A stretch of 14,192 bases of DNA from contig JAFQWB010000118.1 of the NCBI GenBank assembly GCA_017407725.1, positions 1 through 14,192 of the forward strand. The letters are read 5' to 3'. Under the pieces are notes generated by a model, which worked only from the letters and a program-made list of their open reading frames with translations, had not been told where the DNA came from and made no database searches. A program made the translations under genes and the position numbers. Position 1 is the stretch's first letter, and each line of letters opens with the position of its first letter. The stretch is from Clostridia bacterium. Its GTDB lineage: Bacteria > Bacillota_A > Clostridia > Oscillospirales > CAG-272. Positions 1 through 7,517 of the stretch are shown piece by piece.

Positions 1-2
1 AG

Positions 3-21
3 CCTTCTCCTGGGGAGAAGG
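3..21. repeat. Short inverted repeat, dispersed-repeat type
   Basis: CCTTCTCC and GGAGAAGG are perfect inverted copies around a three-base loop. With the next inverted repeat this forms a block that resembles dispersed non-coding repeats I recall from gut Clostridia genomes. It has no T-tract after the stem, so it does not look like a simple terminator of a gene lying to the left, although the window edge hides that gene. Confidence 0.6.
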
Positions 22-24
22 TGG

Positions 25-46
25 CATCCGATTAGGATGACGGATG
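25..46. repeat. Second inverted repeat of the left-edge block
   Basis: CATCCG (25-30) and CGGATG (41-46) are inverted copies separated by ten bases. They lie directly after the first hairpin, so about 45 bases fold into two consecutive stem-loops. No reading frame is apparent. Function unknown. Confidence 0.5.
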
Positions 47-102
47 AGGAGATACACGTTGGTTAGTGCACGATTTTATTCGGAGTGAATATATAGTAAT
101 AC

Positions 103-122
103 GGGCGATTCATGAATCGCCC
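103..122. repeat. Perfect 20-bp palindrome (REP-like element)
   Basis: GGGCGATTCATGAATCGCCC is completely self-complementary over 20 bases and is followed by CCTAC. Palindromes of this style, with a GGGCG...CGCCC core and a trailing CCTAC, are in my recollection common intergenic repeats of gut Clostridia. It lies about 80 bases upstream of the glycosidase promoter and has no T-tract, so a dispersed repeat is more likely than a terminator. Confidence 0.65.
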
Positions 123-199
123 CTACTAGGTACGGTGGGATGGGGTGGCACAAAAATCGAATTATGTCCTTCTCACGCTTTTATGTAGAAAAGAAAGTA

Positions 200-228
200 T
201 TGACCTTTTGCAACAAAAATGGTATAAT
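200..228 (+). promoter_or_regulatory. Sigma-A-type promoter of the GH36 gene
   Basis: A -35 box TTGACC (200-205) is followed after exactly 17 bases by a perfect -10 box TATAAT (223-228). Transcription would start near 235 and give a leader of about 45 bases before the ATG at 282. No catabolite-repression (cre-like) palindrome was recognised around it. Confidence 0.85.
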
Positions 229-281
229 TCATAATAAGTAAATCTAAAGACGGTCAAAAAACAGGAAGGAATATTCGGACA

Positions 282-3068
282 ATGAATGAATATAACCCCA
301 AAATCATAGATAACGTTCCCACACCGGAGGAAAAAGAGAAGGCCGAGAGAAGATATTTATCTTTTCTTGAAAATTCACTTGAACACTTCCCTATCAGCTT
401 CAAGATAGGAAGCGTACAGTACAAGGGCTTTTCCAAGGATTTCACGCTTATTGACAGCACGACCGAGACCTTGCCCTGCAAAACGGTATCAAAAAACTCA
501 TTAATGCACAAGGACGGACTTCTTTTCAGAGTTGAAAGCACTCTCTACAAGGACTACGCCGCATACGACTGGACTGTATACGTAAAGAACACCTCCGAGT
601 CAAATTCGAGAGTCATATCAAAGCTTTATGCAATCGACACCGTATTCGAAGGAAACGATCCCATATTATATGCAAGCTACGGCGACTCAAAGCAGTATCT
701 TCCCATAGTAAACAACCTTGAAAAGAACGTAAAGATCGCACCCGAGGGTGGAAGAGGCACTCAGGGAAGCTCATCATATTTCGAGCTTCAGTACGGTGAC
801 GAGGGTGTTCTTTACGCCATCGGATGGCCCGGTCAGTGGACATCATCGCTTGAAAAAAGCAAGGACGGCGGCTCATTAAGACTCACCGCAGGACAGGAAA
901 ACTTAAACACGTATCTTGAGCCGGGCGAGGAGATCAGAACTCCGCTCATCGCCCTTGTCCACTATGATACAAGAGACAGAGAAAGATCGATCAACCTCTG
1001 GAGAAGATGGATGATCGACTGCAATATGCACAGAGTAAAAAGCGAGGATTCGGACTCTTCAGTCCTTCCCGCGCCCGGAATTTACGCCGCAACCTCTATT
1101 CAGTGGCATGAAATGACGAGAGCTACCGACGAAAACCAGAAGGAAGCTATATCTTACTACCTTGGAAACGGCATTGATCTTTCCTATTGGTGGATGGATG
1201 CAGGCTGGTACTATAAGGCGGATAACGGAAAGCTTACCACTCTTGACGACTGGGGATGGTTCGACACGGGCACGTGGATTGTTGACGAAGAAAGATTCCC
1301 CTCAAAAATGAACGATATATCTGCCTACGCCGCAGAAAAAGGCATAAAAACCCTTCTCTGGTTTGAGCCCGAAAGAATTGCAAACGCATCTGCGCTTGTT
1401 ACTGATCTCACAACCGTTCATCCCTCGTGGGTACTCAGCGGATATCTTCTTGATCTCGGAAACAAAGAGGCTCTCGACTGGACCTTTGAAAGAATCAGAA
1501 GAGTTATGCACGAGGGCGGCATTTCTACCTACCGTGAGGACTTCAACTGCGATCCCCTTGAAGCGTGGCTTGCGGCAGACAAGGCGAAAAGCTCATCGGG
1601 AAAACGACTCGGAATTACAGAAAATCATCACATCACGGGTCATCTTGAGCTTTGGGACAGAATTCTCTCTGAGTTTCCGCACGCATTCATTGATTCGTGC
1701 GCTTCGGGAGGCAAGAGAAACGATCTTGAAACTATGCGCCGCGCTGTTCCCCTTCACAAAACAGATTTCGTTTATCACGACAGAGCGGCACAGCAAGCTA
1801 TTGCAACCGAAATGTCACGATGGATCCCTTATATCGGAACAAAGGCAAACGGCGAGGTCAACGCCGACAACCTTACCACAAACGCCAACAAGTATTCGCT
1901 CAGAACAGCTCTCGTTTCGGGAATGGTGCTCGGATACGATTCGGCAAAGGACGTTCCGCTTGACTGGGATATCGTAAGAGGGGTCACAAAAGAGCATTCT
2001 GCAATTTCGCATCTTAACTACGGCGACTACTATATTTTAGAAGAGTGGTCACGCGACGAGTCGGATTTTGCCGCTTGGGAATACGTCAGCAGAGAAAAGG
2101 ACGAGGGCTACGTTATCGCCTTCAGAAGAGCAACCGCAGACGCGAAGAGACACTATAAGCTTAAAGGTCTTTCAAAAGCCGAAAGCTACAAGATATGGTT
2201 TGAGGATGCAAACTCACCCATGATAAAAAGCGGAAAAGAGCTTATGGAAGAGGGAGTATGCTTTGCTCTTCCCTGCATAGAGTCATCCGATATTCTGCAC
2301 TTTGCCTTACTTGAAAAAGCGCCTGAGAACAGAATTCTTACGCCGTTTATAACCAAGACAAGCGTGAACGGTCAGCATCGCGGAGCTATCTTCACCGACG
2401 GCTCTGCAGCCTATAACAGATTTGATATAAGATTCAATTTCGCACCGAGAGTCACCACCCTTGAAAAGGGCGAGGGCAAGCTTGAAAAGGACGTTACCGA
2501 GGACTACGCCGAGCTTATAAAGATCGACGGCAGAACGGTAAGACAGATGCTGAAGGCAGAAAAGCGCTCTGTGCTCATAAGCTACGATCCGATAAATCTC
2601 ATTCTGAACATAAACGTCAAAAAGGCATTGCTTTCCCCTAAAGAAAGCCACGCGGTAGAGCTTTCGCGTCTTATCTGCGACGAGAACTCTGCAGATTCGC
2701 TCTGCGCATATCTCTTCACCTACTCGCCCGAGGACAGAGCCTTTACCGGAGAAGAGATCCATACTGAGCCTGCCATTGACGAGCTTAAGATCTCTGACGA
2801 AGGAAATACTTACGATTGCTCGCACGAAAAGAGCGAAATCACCGAAAAAGTTGTTTCTTCTGCTGACGACGAGCTTGAAAACGAGCTTGGACTTCTTCTT
2901 TCCGAGGCCGAGGACGAGGTCGATACCGACGACACCGAAAGCCTTGACAACAGCAAAAAGAAAAGAAGGATCAAGACGGTTATCAGCGGCGCTGCCGCAC
3001 TTGCCGCAGTATCTACCGCCGCAGCCATAGTCCTTAAGAACAAGAAGAAAAAAAGTAAAAAGAAATAA
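282..3068 (+). CDS. GH36 alpha-galactosidase-type glycosidase with C-terminal extension and membrane-anchor-like tail
   Basis: Glycoside hydrolase family 36, expected to release alpha-galactose from oligosaccharides by a retaining mechanism. Visible marks are an N-terminal beta-rich region (to about residue 260), the barrel motif WWMDAGWY (303-310), LLWFEPERI (358-366), the probable nucleophile Asp420 in YREDFN, and the probable acid/base Asp471 in DSCASGGKRND. The usual C-terminal beta domain ends near 678. Residues 680-850 form an extra region I do not recognise. It is followed by an acidic stretch (about 861-890), a basic KKKRR (892-896), a hydrophobic Ala-rich segment (899-918) and a lysine-rich end. 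There is no signal peptide, so the enzyme is probably cytoplasmic and may be tethered to the membrane by its tail. At 928 residues it is longer than a typical bacterial GH36 (about 700-750). AGGAAGGA at 263-270 precedes the chosen ATG. It is a single-gene unit with its own promoter and terminator. Family is firm; exact substrate is not. Confidence 0.9.
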   Translation: MNEYNPKIIDNVPTPEEKEKAERRYLSFLENSLEHFPISFKIGSVQYKGFSKDFTLIDSTTETLPCKTVSKNSLMHKDGLLFRVESTLYKDYAAYDWTVYVKNTSESNSRVISKLYAIDTVFEGNDPILYASYGDSKQYLPIVNNLEKNVKIAPEGGRGTQGSSSYFELQYGDEGVLYAIGWPGQWTSSLEKSKDGGSLRLTAGQENLNTYLEPGEEIRTPLIALVHYDTRDRERSINLWRRWMIDCNMHRVKSEDSDSSVLPAPGIYAATSIQWHEMTRATDENQKEAISYYLGNGIDLSYWWMDAGWYYKADNGKLTTLDDWGWFDTGTWIVDEERFPSKMNDISAYAAEKGIKTLLWFEPERIANASALVTDLTTVHPSWVLSGYLLDLGNKEALDWTFERIRRVMHEGGISTYREDFNCDPLEAWLAADKAKSSSGKRLGITENHHITGHLELWDRILSEFPHAFIDSCASGGKRNDLETMRRAVPLHKTDFVYHDRAAQQAIATEMSRWIPYIGTKANGEVNADNLTTNANKYSLRTALVSGMVLGYDSAKDVPLDWDIVRGVTKEHSAISHLNYGDYYILEEWSRDESDFAAWEYVSREKDEGYVIAFRRATADAKRHYKLKGLSKAESYKIWFEDANSPMIKSGKELMEEGVCFALPCIESSDILHFALLEKAPENRILTPFITKTSVNGQHRGAIFTDGSAAYNRFDIRFNFAPRVTTLEKGEGKLEKDVTEDYAELIKIDGRTVRQMLKAEKRSVLISYDPINLILNINVKKALLSPKESHAVELSRLICDENSADSLCAYLFTYSPEDRAFTGEEIHTEPAIDELKISDEGNTYDCSHEKSEITEKVVSSADDELENELGLLLSEAEDEVDTDDTESLDNSKKKRRIKTVISGAAALAAVSTAAAIVLKNKKKKSKKK

Positions 3069-3069
3069 A

Positions 3070-3111
3070 AAAATTTGCCCTGCTTCTCATAAAGAAGTAG
3101 GGCAAGTTTTT
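3070..3111. terminator. Bidirectional terminator between GH36 gene and ymdB
   Basis: TTGCCCTGCTTCT (3075-3087) pairs with AGAAGTAGGGCAA (3093-3105), a 13-bp stem with one G-T pair and a five-base loop. A T-run follows on each strand (five on plus, seven on minus), so it can end both convergent transcripts. It overlaps the ymdB stop codon. Confidence 0.9.
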
Positions 3112-3883
3112 AGCATTTGATTCTTTTTATAGATACCATTGCCGATTTTTTTTCATCGTATTCGGCGACTATTCCGAGAAGGGAGGCTTCTCCTTTAGCC
3201 TCGGTGAAGCGCTGGGGCATGCCGCTTCTGAATTTTTTAATTACAGGCTCAAAATCAACTCCGAGAGCGCTTTCGAGCACTCCGCACATACCGAGATCGG
3301 TAATATATGCGCTTCCGCCGGGAAGAATCCGCTCATCCGCAGTCTGGATATGCGTATGCGTTCCGACTATAAGATCAATTCTTGAATCAAAATAGTGGGC
3401 GAGCGCAACCTTTTCGGAGGTTGACTCGGCATGTATATCGAGAATCGATATATCGTATTTTCCCTTTTCCTTTTCAAGTATCGTATCGACTGTCTCGAAA
3501 GGATCCTTTGCGTCAAAATCCATAAATGCTCTGCCGAGAAGATTGATAACAAGAACTCTTTTTCCCTTGCAGAACACCGTGGTATATCCTCTTCCCGGAT
3601 TTGATGCGGGATAGTTTGCGGGTCTAATTATGCATTCGTTTTCGTCAAGATAATCATATACCGAATTTTTCCTATAAACGTGGTTACCCGTTGTAATAAC
3701 GTCGGCACCGCCCATAAAAAGCTCGTTTGCGGAATAGGGAGAGACTCCGTTTCCGTTATCCGAATTCTCGCCGTTTAACAAAACAAGATCGATATTCTCA
3801 TCTCTTTTCAGTCTTGAAAGACGTGCTCTGACCGTATCTGTTCCTACAGAACCGACAACGTCACCGAGAAAAAGTATTCTCAT
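3110..3883 (-). CDS. ymdB: YmdB-family metallophosphoesterase
   Basis: A 257-residue calcineurin-like phosphoesterase of the YmdB (TIGR00282) type, a dinuclear-metal enzyme. In Bacillus subtilis YmdB hydrolyses 2',3'-cyclic nucleotides and influences biofilm and motility decisions. The metal-ligand set is complete: Asp8 in GDVVG, Glu39 and Asn40 in NGEN, Asn67 and His68 in TTGNH, His151 in DIHAE, His176 and His178 in GTHTHIQT. Length matches the family. The frame is open further upstream to a TTG, but the conserved protein starts at MRILFLGD and a GAAAGGAA ribosome site lies just before that ATG. The upstream extension would translate through a hairpin and is rejected. It lies downstream of rny in the same direction, as is common in Firmicutes. 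No separate promoter was recognised, so it probably depends on rny readthrough. Confidence 0.93.
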   Translation of the reverse strand: MRILFLGDVVGSVGTDTVRARLSRLKRDENIDLVLLNGENSDNGNGVSPYSANELFMGGADVITTGNHVYRKNSVYDYLDENECIIRPANYPASNPGRGYTTVFCKGKRVLVINLLGRAFMDFDAKDPFETVDTILEKEKGKYDISILDIHAESTSEKVALAHYFDSRIDLIVGTHTHIQTADERILPGGSAYITDLGMCGVLESALGVDFEPVIKKFRSGMPQRFTEAKGEASLLGIVAEYDEKKSAMVSIKRIKC

Positions 3884-3913
3884 ATTCTGTTCCTTTCGAT
3901 TTTTGATTAAACC

Positions 3914-3943
3914 AAAAGGCTGTCGCTCTGCGACAGCCTTTTT
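3914..3943 (-). terminator. Hairpin between rny and ymdB (terminator or attenuator)
   Basis: A perfect 13-bp stem (3914-3926 with 3930-3942) closes a three-base loop. It sits 84 bases past the rny stop and 17 bases before the ymdB ribosome site. Read on the minus strand the stem ends in CCTTTT, then GG, then TTT, so its T-run is interrupted. It may therefore act as a partial terminator or as an mRNA-stabilising or processing element rather than a full stop. Confidence 0.65.
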
Positions 3944-4026
3944 CATATAAATAACATATATCAACTACACGTTTTATCGGTGTAAGCAATTTTGCAGTTT
4001 AGTTTTATATTATATATATGTTCTGA

Positions 4027-5607
4027 TTACTTTGCGTAATCGATTACACGGCTCTCACGAACCATATTGATCTTGATCTGTCCGGGATACTTGAGCTCCG
4101 ATTCGATCTTCTTAACGATCTCTCTTGCAGTAAGCACCATATCCTGATCGGATATTTCTTCGGGCTTAACCATTATGCGAATTTCTCTTCCTGCCTGAAT
4201 TGCAAAGGAGCTTTCAATTCCGCTGAAGCTGTTTGCAATCTCCTCAAGCTTCTGAAGACGCTTAATGTAGTTCTCAATATTTTCCTTACGCGCTCCCGGT
4301 CTTGCTGCCGAGATAGCGTCTGCCGCCTGCACTATAAGTGCGATTACGGTCTTCGGCTCAACGTCACCGTGGTGAGCCTCGATCGCGTGTACCACTTCTC
4401 TCGATTCCTTGTACTTTCTTGCAACGTCTACGCCAAGATGTACGTGTGAGCCCTCTGTCTCGTGAGTGAGAGCCTTTCCGATATCGTGAAGAAGTCCTGC
4501 ACGCTTTGCAACCGTACTGTCAACTCCGAGCTCGTCCGCCATCATTCCCGATATAAGCGCAACCTCTATGGAGTGGTCAAGTACGTTCTGTCCGTAGCTT
4601 GTACGGTATCTGAGTCTTCCGAGGAGTCTTACAAGCTCTGCGGGAAGTCCGTGTATACCTGTCTCGAAGGTGGCTCTGTCGCCTGCCTGCTTGATCTGGG
4701 TCTCAACTTCCTTCTTAGCCTTTTCGACCATTTCCTCAATTCTTGCGGGATGGATTCTTCCGTCCGCAATAAGCTTTTCAAGTGCGAGTCTTGCTATCTC
4801 TCTTCTGACAGGATCGAAGCATGAGAGTGTTATTGCCTCGGGTGTGTCGTCAATTATAAGATCAACTCCCGTAAGGCTTTCAACAGTTCTGATGTTTCTT
4901 CCCTCTCGTCCGATGATTCTTCCCTTCATATCATCATTGGGAAGAGGTACTACCGAAACGGTGGCTTCGGTTACGTGCTCTGATGCACAGCGCGATATAG
5001 CGAGCGAAATAATGTTCTTTGCCTTTTCGTCGGCATCCTCCTTGAGCTGACGCTCAATTTCGAGAATTCTTGCAACGGCGTCGTGTCTTGCCTCACTCTC
5101 TATACGTGTAACGATCTCGTCCTTTGCATCCTCTGCGGACATTCCCGCAATGTTTTCAAGAAGAACGAGCTGTCTCTGCTTAAGCTCCTCAATACTGTGA
5201 GTAAGCTCTTCGTTTTCCTTGATCTTCTTGTCAAGAGTTTCTTCCTTGCGCTCGAGATTTTCAATCTTTCTGTCAAGTGTCTCTTCTCTTGAAAGGCAAC
5301 GTCTTTCGAGCCTTGTAAGCTCCGCACGTCTGTCCTTGACTTCTCTTTCGAAATCTCTGTTTGCCTTGAGGATCTCTTCCTTTGCTTCAAGCAATGCGGT
5401 TTTCTTGGATGCTTCCGCAGCTTTTGCGCCTTCTTCTCTGATTCTGTTAGCCTCCTGCTCAGCAGAGCCGATCTGTGCTTCGGCAAATTTCTTTCTTGTG
5501 AGCTGACCAACGGCAAATCCGAGAATGGCAAGCAGTACTGACGATGCGGCAACTATGGCTATCCACACAGGCGTTGCGATAGCAAGTGTTACCATCGTAT
5601 TATGCAT
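4027..5607 (-). CDS. rny: Ribonuclease Y
   Basis: RNase Y, the membrane-bound endoribonuclease that starts decay and processing of many mRNAs in Firmicutes. The 526-residue protein has the full family layout: an N-terminal membrane helix (about 10-35), a long charged coiled coil (about 38-200), a KH RNA-binding domain with [12 protein letters not shown] (229-240), and an HD domain with DHSIEVA (His345) and the metal-binding HDIGK (His374, Asp375), followed by the conserved C-terminal region ending in RVIDYAK. Length is standard (about 520). A strong AAGGAGG ribosome site lies six or seven bases before the chosen ATG; a second Met four codons in is less well placed. It has its own promoter, shares a 278-base intergenic region with the divergent HTH-ARH gene, and is followed by ymdB. 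Confidence 0.98.
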   Translation of the reverse strand: MHNTMVTLAIATPVWIAIVAASSVLLAILGFAVGQLTRKKFAEAQIGSAEQEANRIREEGAKAAEASKKTALLEAKEEILKANRDFEREVKDRRAELTRLERRCLSREETLDRKIENLERKEETLDKKIKENEELTHSIEELKQRQLVLLENIAGMSAEDAKDEIVTRIESEARHDAVARILEIERQLKEDADEKAKNIISLAISRCASEHVTEATVSVVPLPNDDMKGRIIGREGRNIRTVESLTGVDLIIDDTPEAITLSCFDPVRREIARLALEKLIADGRIHPARIEEMVEKAKKEVETQIKQAGDRATFETGIHGLPAELVRLLGRLRYRTSYGQNVLDHSIEVALISGMMADELGVDSTVAKRAGLLHDIGKALTHETEGSHVHLGVDVARKYKESREVVHAIEAHHGDVEPKTVIALIVQAADAISAARPGARKENIENYIKRLQKLEEIANSFSGIESSFAIQAGREIRIMVKPEEISDQDMVLTAREIVKKIESELKYPGQIKINMVRESRVIDYAK

Positions 5608-5691
5608 GTTACACCTCCTTATTTTATTATCAAAAGCATATTTGCAAGGAAAGGCATATGAATATACCTCCCCAAATTACAAATCATCTTT

Positions 5692-5720
5692 ATAATACAT
5701 CTTTTTTTCTGATTTGTCAA
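5692..5720 (-). promoter_or_regulatory. Sigma-A-type promoter of rny
   Basis: Reading the minus strand, TTGACA (5715-5720) and TATTAT (5692-5697) are separated by 17 bases, a near-consensus promoter. The expected start near 5685 gives a leader of about 80 bases. A copy of the repeat TTGCATTT (5728-5735) lies eight bases upstream of the -35 box. Confidence 0.85.
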
Positions 5721-5727
5721 GTTTTTT

Positions 5728-5802
5728 TTGCATTTATTAGTAAATTCGGAAAAGAATTACCCTATTTTTTATAAATGCAAATTACAAGTTGCATTTTTGC
5801 AA
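5728..5802. promoter_or_regulatory. Operator-like TTGCATTT repeats between the divergent promoters
   Basis: TTGCATTT occurs at 5728-5735 and 5789-5796, and its inverse AAATGCAA at 5773-5780, so 5773-5796 is an inverted repeat with an eight-base spacer. The core TTGCAA recurs at 5797-5802. The pair ends 17 bases upstream of the -35 box of the HTH-ARH gene, and the single copy flanks the rny -35 box. Binding by the neighbouring HTH protein is an inference. The region is very AT-rich, so chance is not excluded. Confidence 0.4.
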
Positions 5803-5813
5803 TACATCGGTAC

Positions 5814-5841
5814 TTGAAATTAAGATTTTTTTTGATATAAT
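5814..5841 (+). promoter_or_regulatory. Sigma-A-type promoter of the HTH-ARH gene
   Basis: TTGAAA (5814-5819) and a perfect TATAAT (5836-5841) are separated by 16 bases. The expected start near 5848 leaves a leader of about 40 bases to the ATG. Confidence 0.8.
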
Positions 5842-5885
5842 AAGATACAGATAGATTTTTCAAAAACAATGAAAGAGGTACGGCC

Positions 5886-7469
5886 ATGTTTTCCGATAAG
5901 CTTTTATATTTAAGAAAAAAATCATCACTCACGCAAGAGGCTCTTGCTGAAAAATTCGCAGTTTCAAGACAGTCCATTCAAAAATGGGAAAACGGAAAAG
6001 CTCTTCCCGATCTTGAAAGAATAACCGAAATTGCAGATTTCTTCTCCGTCTCTGTTGACTATCTTCTTGACAGACCCGATATGAGATCCACAGAGGAAAT
6101 GCGCATATCTCCCATTCCTCAGCCTTCATTTGAAAAATTCCATCCCTGGGACGTTTATTCAAGCGATCTTCTCGTTGAACTCAGACAGTCATATGAAGAG
6201 GGCAAGGATACAAGCTCGGTTGAAAAGCTTCTTCGTGAAATTGCCGCTCTGCCCGCAAGCCCCGCAAAGGAAAAGCTTGCAGACACGCTTTTTTCGATGA
6301 TAAGCTCACTTCCCACACGTGAGGATTATAACTATAACGAGCCCGATGATTACGATTCGATATACAAGCTTTCAAGCCACGGCTACACACCCTCAAGGGA
6401 GCTTACAGACGATGAGCTTTTCGACAAAGTAAAGGGCGCTTGGCAAGGAAGAGTTTCGGGCTGTATGCTCGGAAAAACGGTTGAAGGAATCAGACTTTCC
6501 GAGTTTATCCCCTTCCTTAAGAGAACAAACAACTATCCCATGCACAGATACATAAGCATAAGCGACATCACCGATGAAAACATTGCGGGAATGTCCTACC
6601 CCATGAAGACAAGAGCATATGCGGATGCGCTTTGCGGCTCCGCTCCCTTTGATGACGACACAAACTACACAACTCTCGGTCTTATGCTTATAGAAAACAG
6701 AGGAAAGGACTTTACCTCCGACGACGTTATGTGGCTCTGGCTTTCAAAGCAGCCCAAGGATGCCTACTGCACGGCAGAAAGAGTTGCCTTCAGAAACTTC
6801 ATAATGGGCTACACCCCTCACGAGTCCGCAATCTATAAGAATCCCTACCGCGAATGGATCGGTGCGCAGATAAGAGGCGATTTCTTTGGATACGTTAACC
6901 CCGGAAATCCCGTGCTTGCCGCCGAGATGGCTCACCGCGATGCAAGAATTTCACACGTAAAGAACGGTATATACGGTGAAATGTTCGCATCCGCGCTCAT
7001 CGCCGCCGCATTCTGCGAGGACGATATGTTAAAGGTAGTAAAAGCAGGTCTTAACGAGATCCCCTCGACCTCAAGACTTCACGAGGAGCTTTCCGATCTT
7101 ATAAACGGATATGAGAGCGGACTTTCGTGCAAGGAAACCTTTGATAACATCTACAAAAAGTGGGATGACAGAGATGCGCACGACTGGTGCCACACCATCT
7201 CAAACGCTCTTATCGTTGCCGCCTCTCTCCTTTACGGCGGTCGAGACTTCGGAAAGACCATATGCCTTGCTGTTGAAGCAGGCTTTGACACCGACTGCAA
7301 CGGTGCTACCTGCGGATCGGTTATCGGAGCTATGAACGGCTTTAACTCGATTCCAAACGAGTGGACGGCTCCTCTTTGCGGTGCATTTGACACAAGCATT
7401 ATCGGCTCGGGCGTAATTAAAATTGATGACGCCGCGAGAAGAACGGTAAAGCTTATAAAGAATTCTTAA
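5886..7469 (+). CDS. XRE-type HTH regulator fused to an ADP-ribosylglycohydrolase-like domain
   Basis: The 527-residue protein has two recognisable parts. Residues 4-62 are a Cro/C1 helix-turn-helix with the typical LRKKSSLTQEALAEKFAVSR and IQKWENGKALP pattern. Residues about 177-525 resemble ADP-ribosylglycohydrolases (DraG/ARH fold): an entry motif GAWQGRVSGCMLGKTVEG (184-201), the metal-binding FDDDTNYT (255-262), DFFGYVNPGNP (332-342), and AGFDTDCNGATCGSVIGA (465-482) with Asp468 and Asp470. The usual DTDT is DTDC here, a variant I recall in a bacterial subfamily. The linker (about 65-175) is unassigned. Enzymes of this fold remove ADP-ribose from proteins or cleave related N-glycosidic bonds; the substrate here is unknown. 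No signal peptide, so cytoplasmic. An AGAGG site precedes the ATG. It is a single gene divergent from rny, with operator-like repeats upstream that suggest autoregulation. Confidence 0.88.
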   Translation: MFSDKLLYLRKKSSLTQEALAEKFAVSRQSIQKWENGKALPDLERITEIADFFSVSVDYLLDRPDMRSTEEMRISPIPQPSFEKFHPWDVYSSDLLVELRQSYEEGKDTSSVEKLLREIAALPASPAKEKLADTLFSMISSLPTREDYNYNEPDDYDSIYKLSSHGYTPSRELTDDELFDKVKGAWQGRVSGCMLGKTVEGIRLSEFIPFLKRTNNYPMHRYISISDITDENIAGMSYPMKTRAYADALCGSAPFDDDTNYTTLGLMLIENRGKDFTSDDVMWLWLSKQPKDAYCTAERVAFRNFIMGYTPHESAIYKNPYREWIGAQIRGDFFGYVNPGNPVLAAEMAHRDARISHVKNGIYGEMFASALIAAAFCEDDMLKVVKAGLNEIPSTSRLHEELSDLINGYESGLSCKETFDNIYKKWDDRDAHDWCHTISNALIVAASLLYGGRDFGKTICLAVEAGFDTDCNGATCGSVIGAMNGFNSIPNEWTAPLCGAFDTSIIGSGVIKIDDAARRTVKLIKNS

Positions 7470-7476
7470 TAAAATC

Positions 7477-7513
7477 AAAAAATCCTTTGAGGCTTCTCCT
7501 CAAAGGATTTTTT
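7477..7513. terminator. Bidirectional terminator after the HTH-ARH gene
   Basis: A perfect 16-bp stem (7477-7492 with 7498-7513) around the loop CTTCT, with A/T flanks that give a T-run on either strand. It begins eight bases after the HTH-ARH stop and ends five bases before the stop of the convergent lipoprotein gene, so it can end both transcripts. Confidence 0.93.
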
Positions 7514-7517
7514 ATAT

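Noticed and set aside
2307..2825. A 172-codon open frame on the minus strand inside the GH36 gene
   Set aside because: It lies wholly antisense to a well-supported gene, shows no domain pattern or ribosome site, and is explained by codon bias of the real gene. The same holds for a 204-codon plus frame at 1363-1977.
3884..3964. N-terminal extension of ymdB from a TTG
   Set aside because: It would translate through the 13-bp hairpin, while the conserved start MRILFLGD has its own ribosome site.
5886..7469. DarT-DarG-type toxin-antitoxin or defence module
   Set aside because: There is no ADP-ribosyltransferase toxin, second small gene or other defence gene next to it; the neighbours are housekeeping rny and a lipoprotein.
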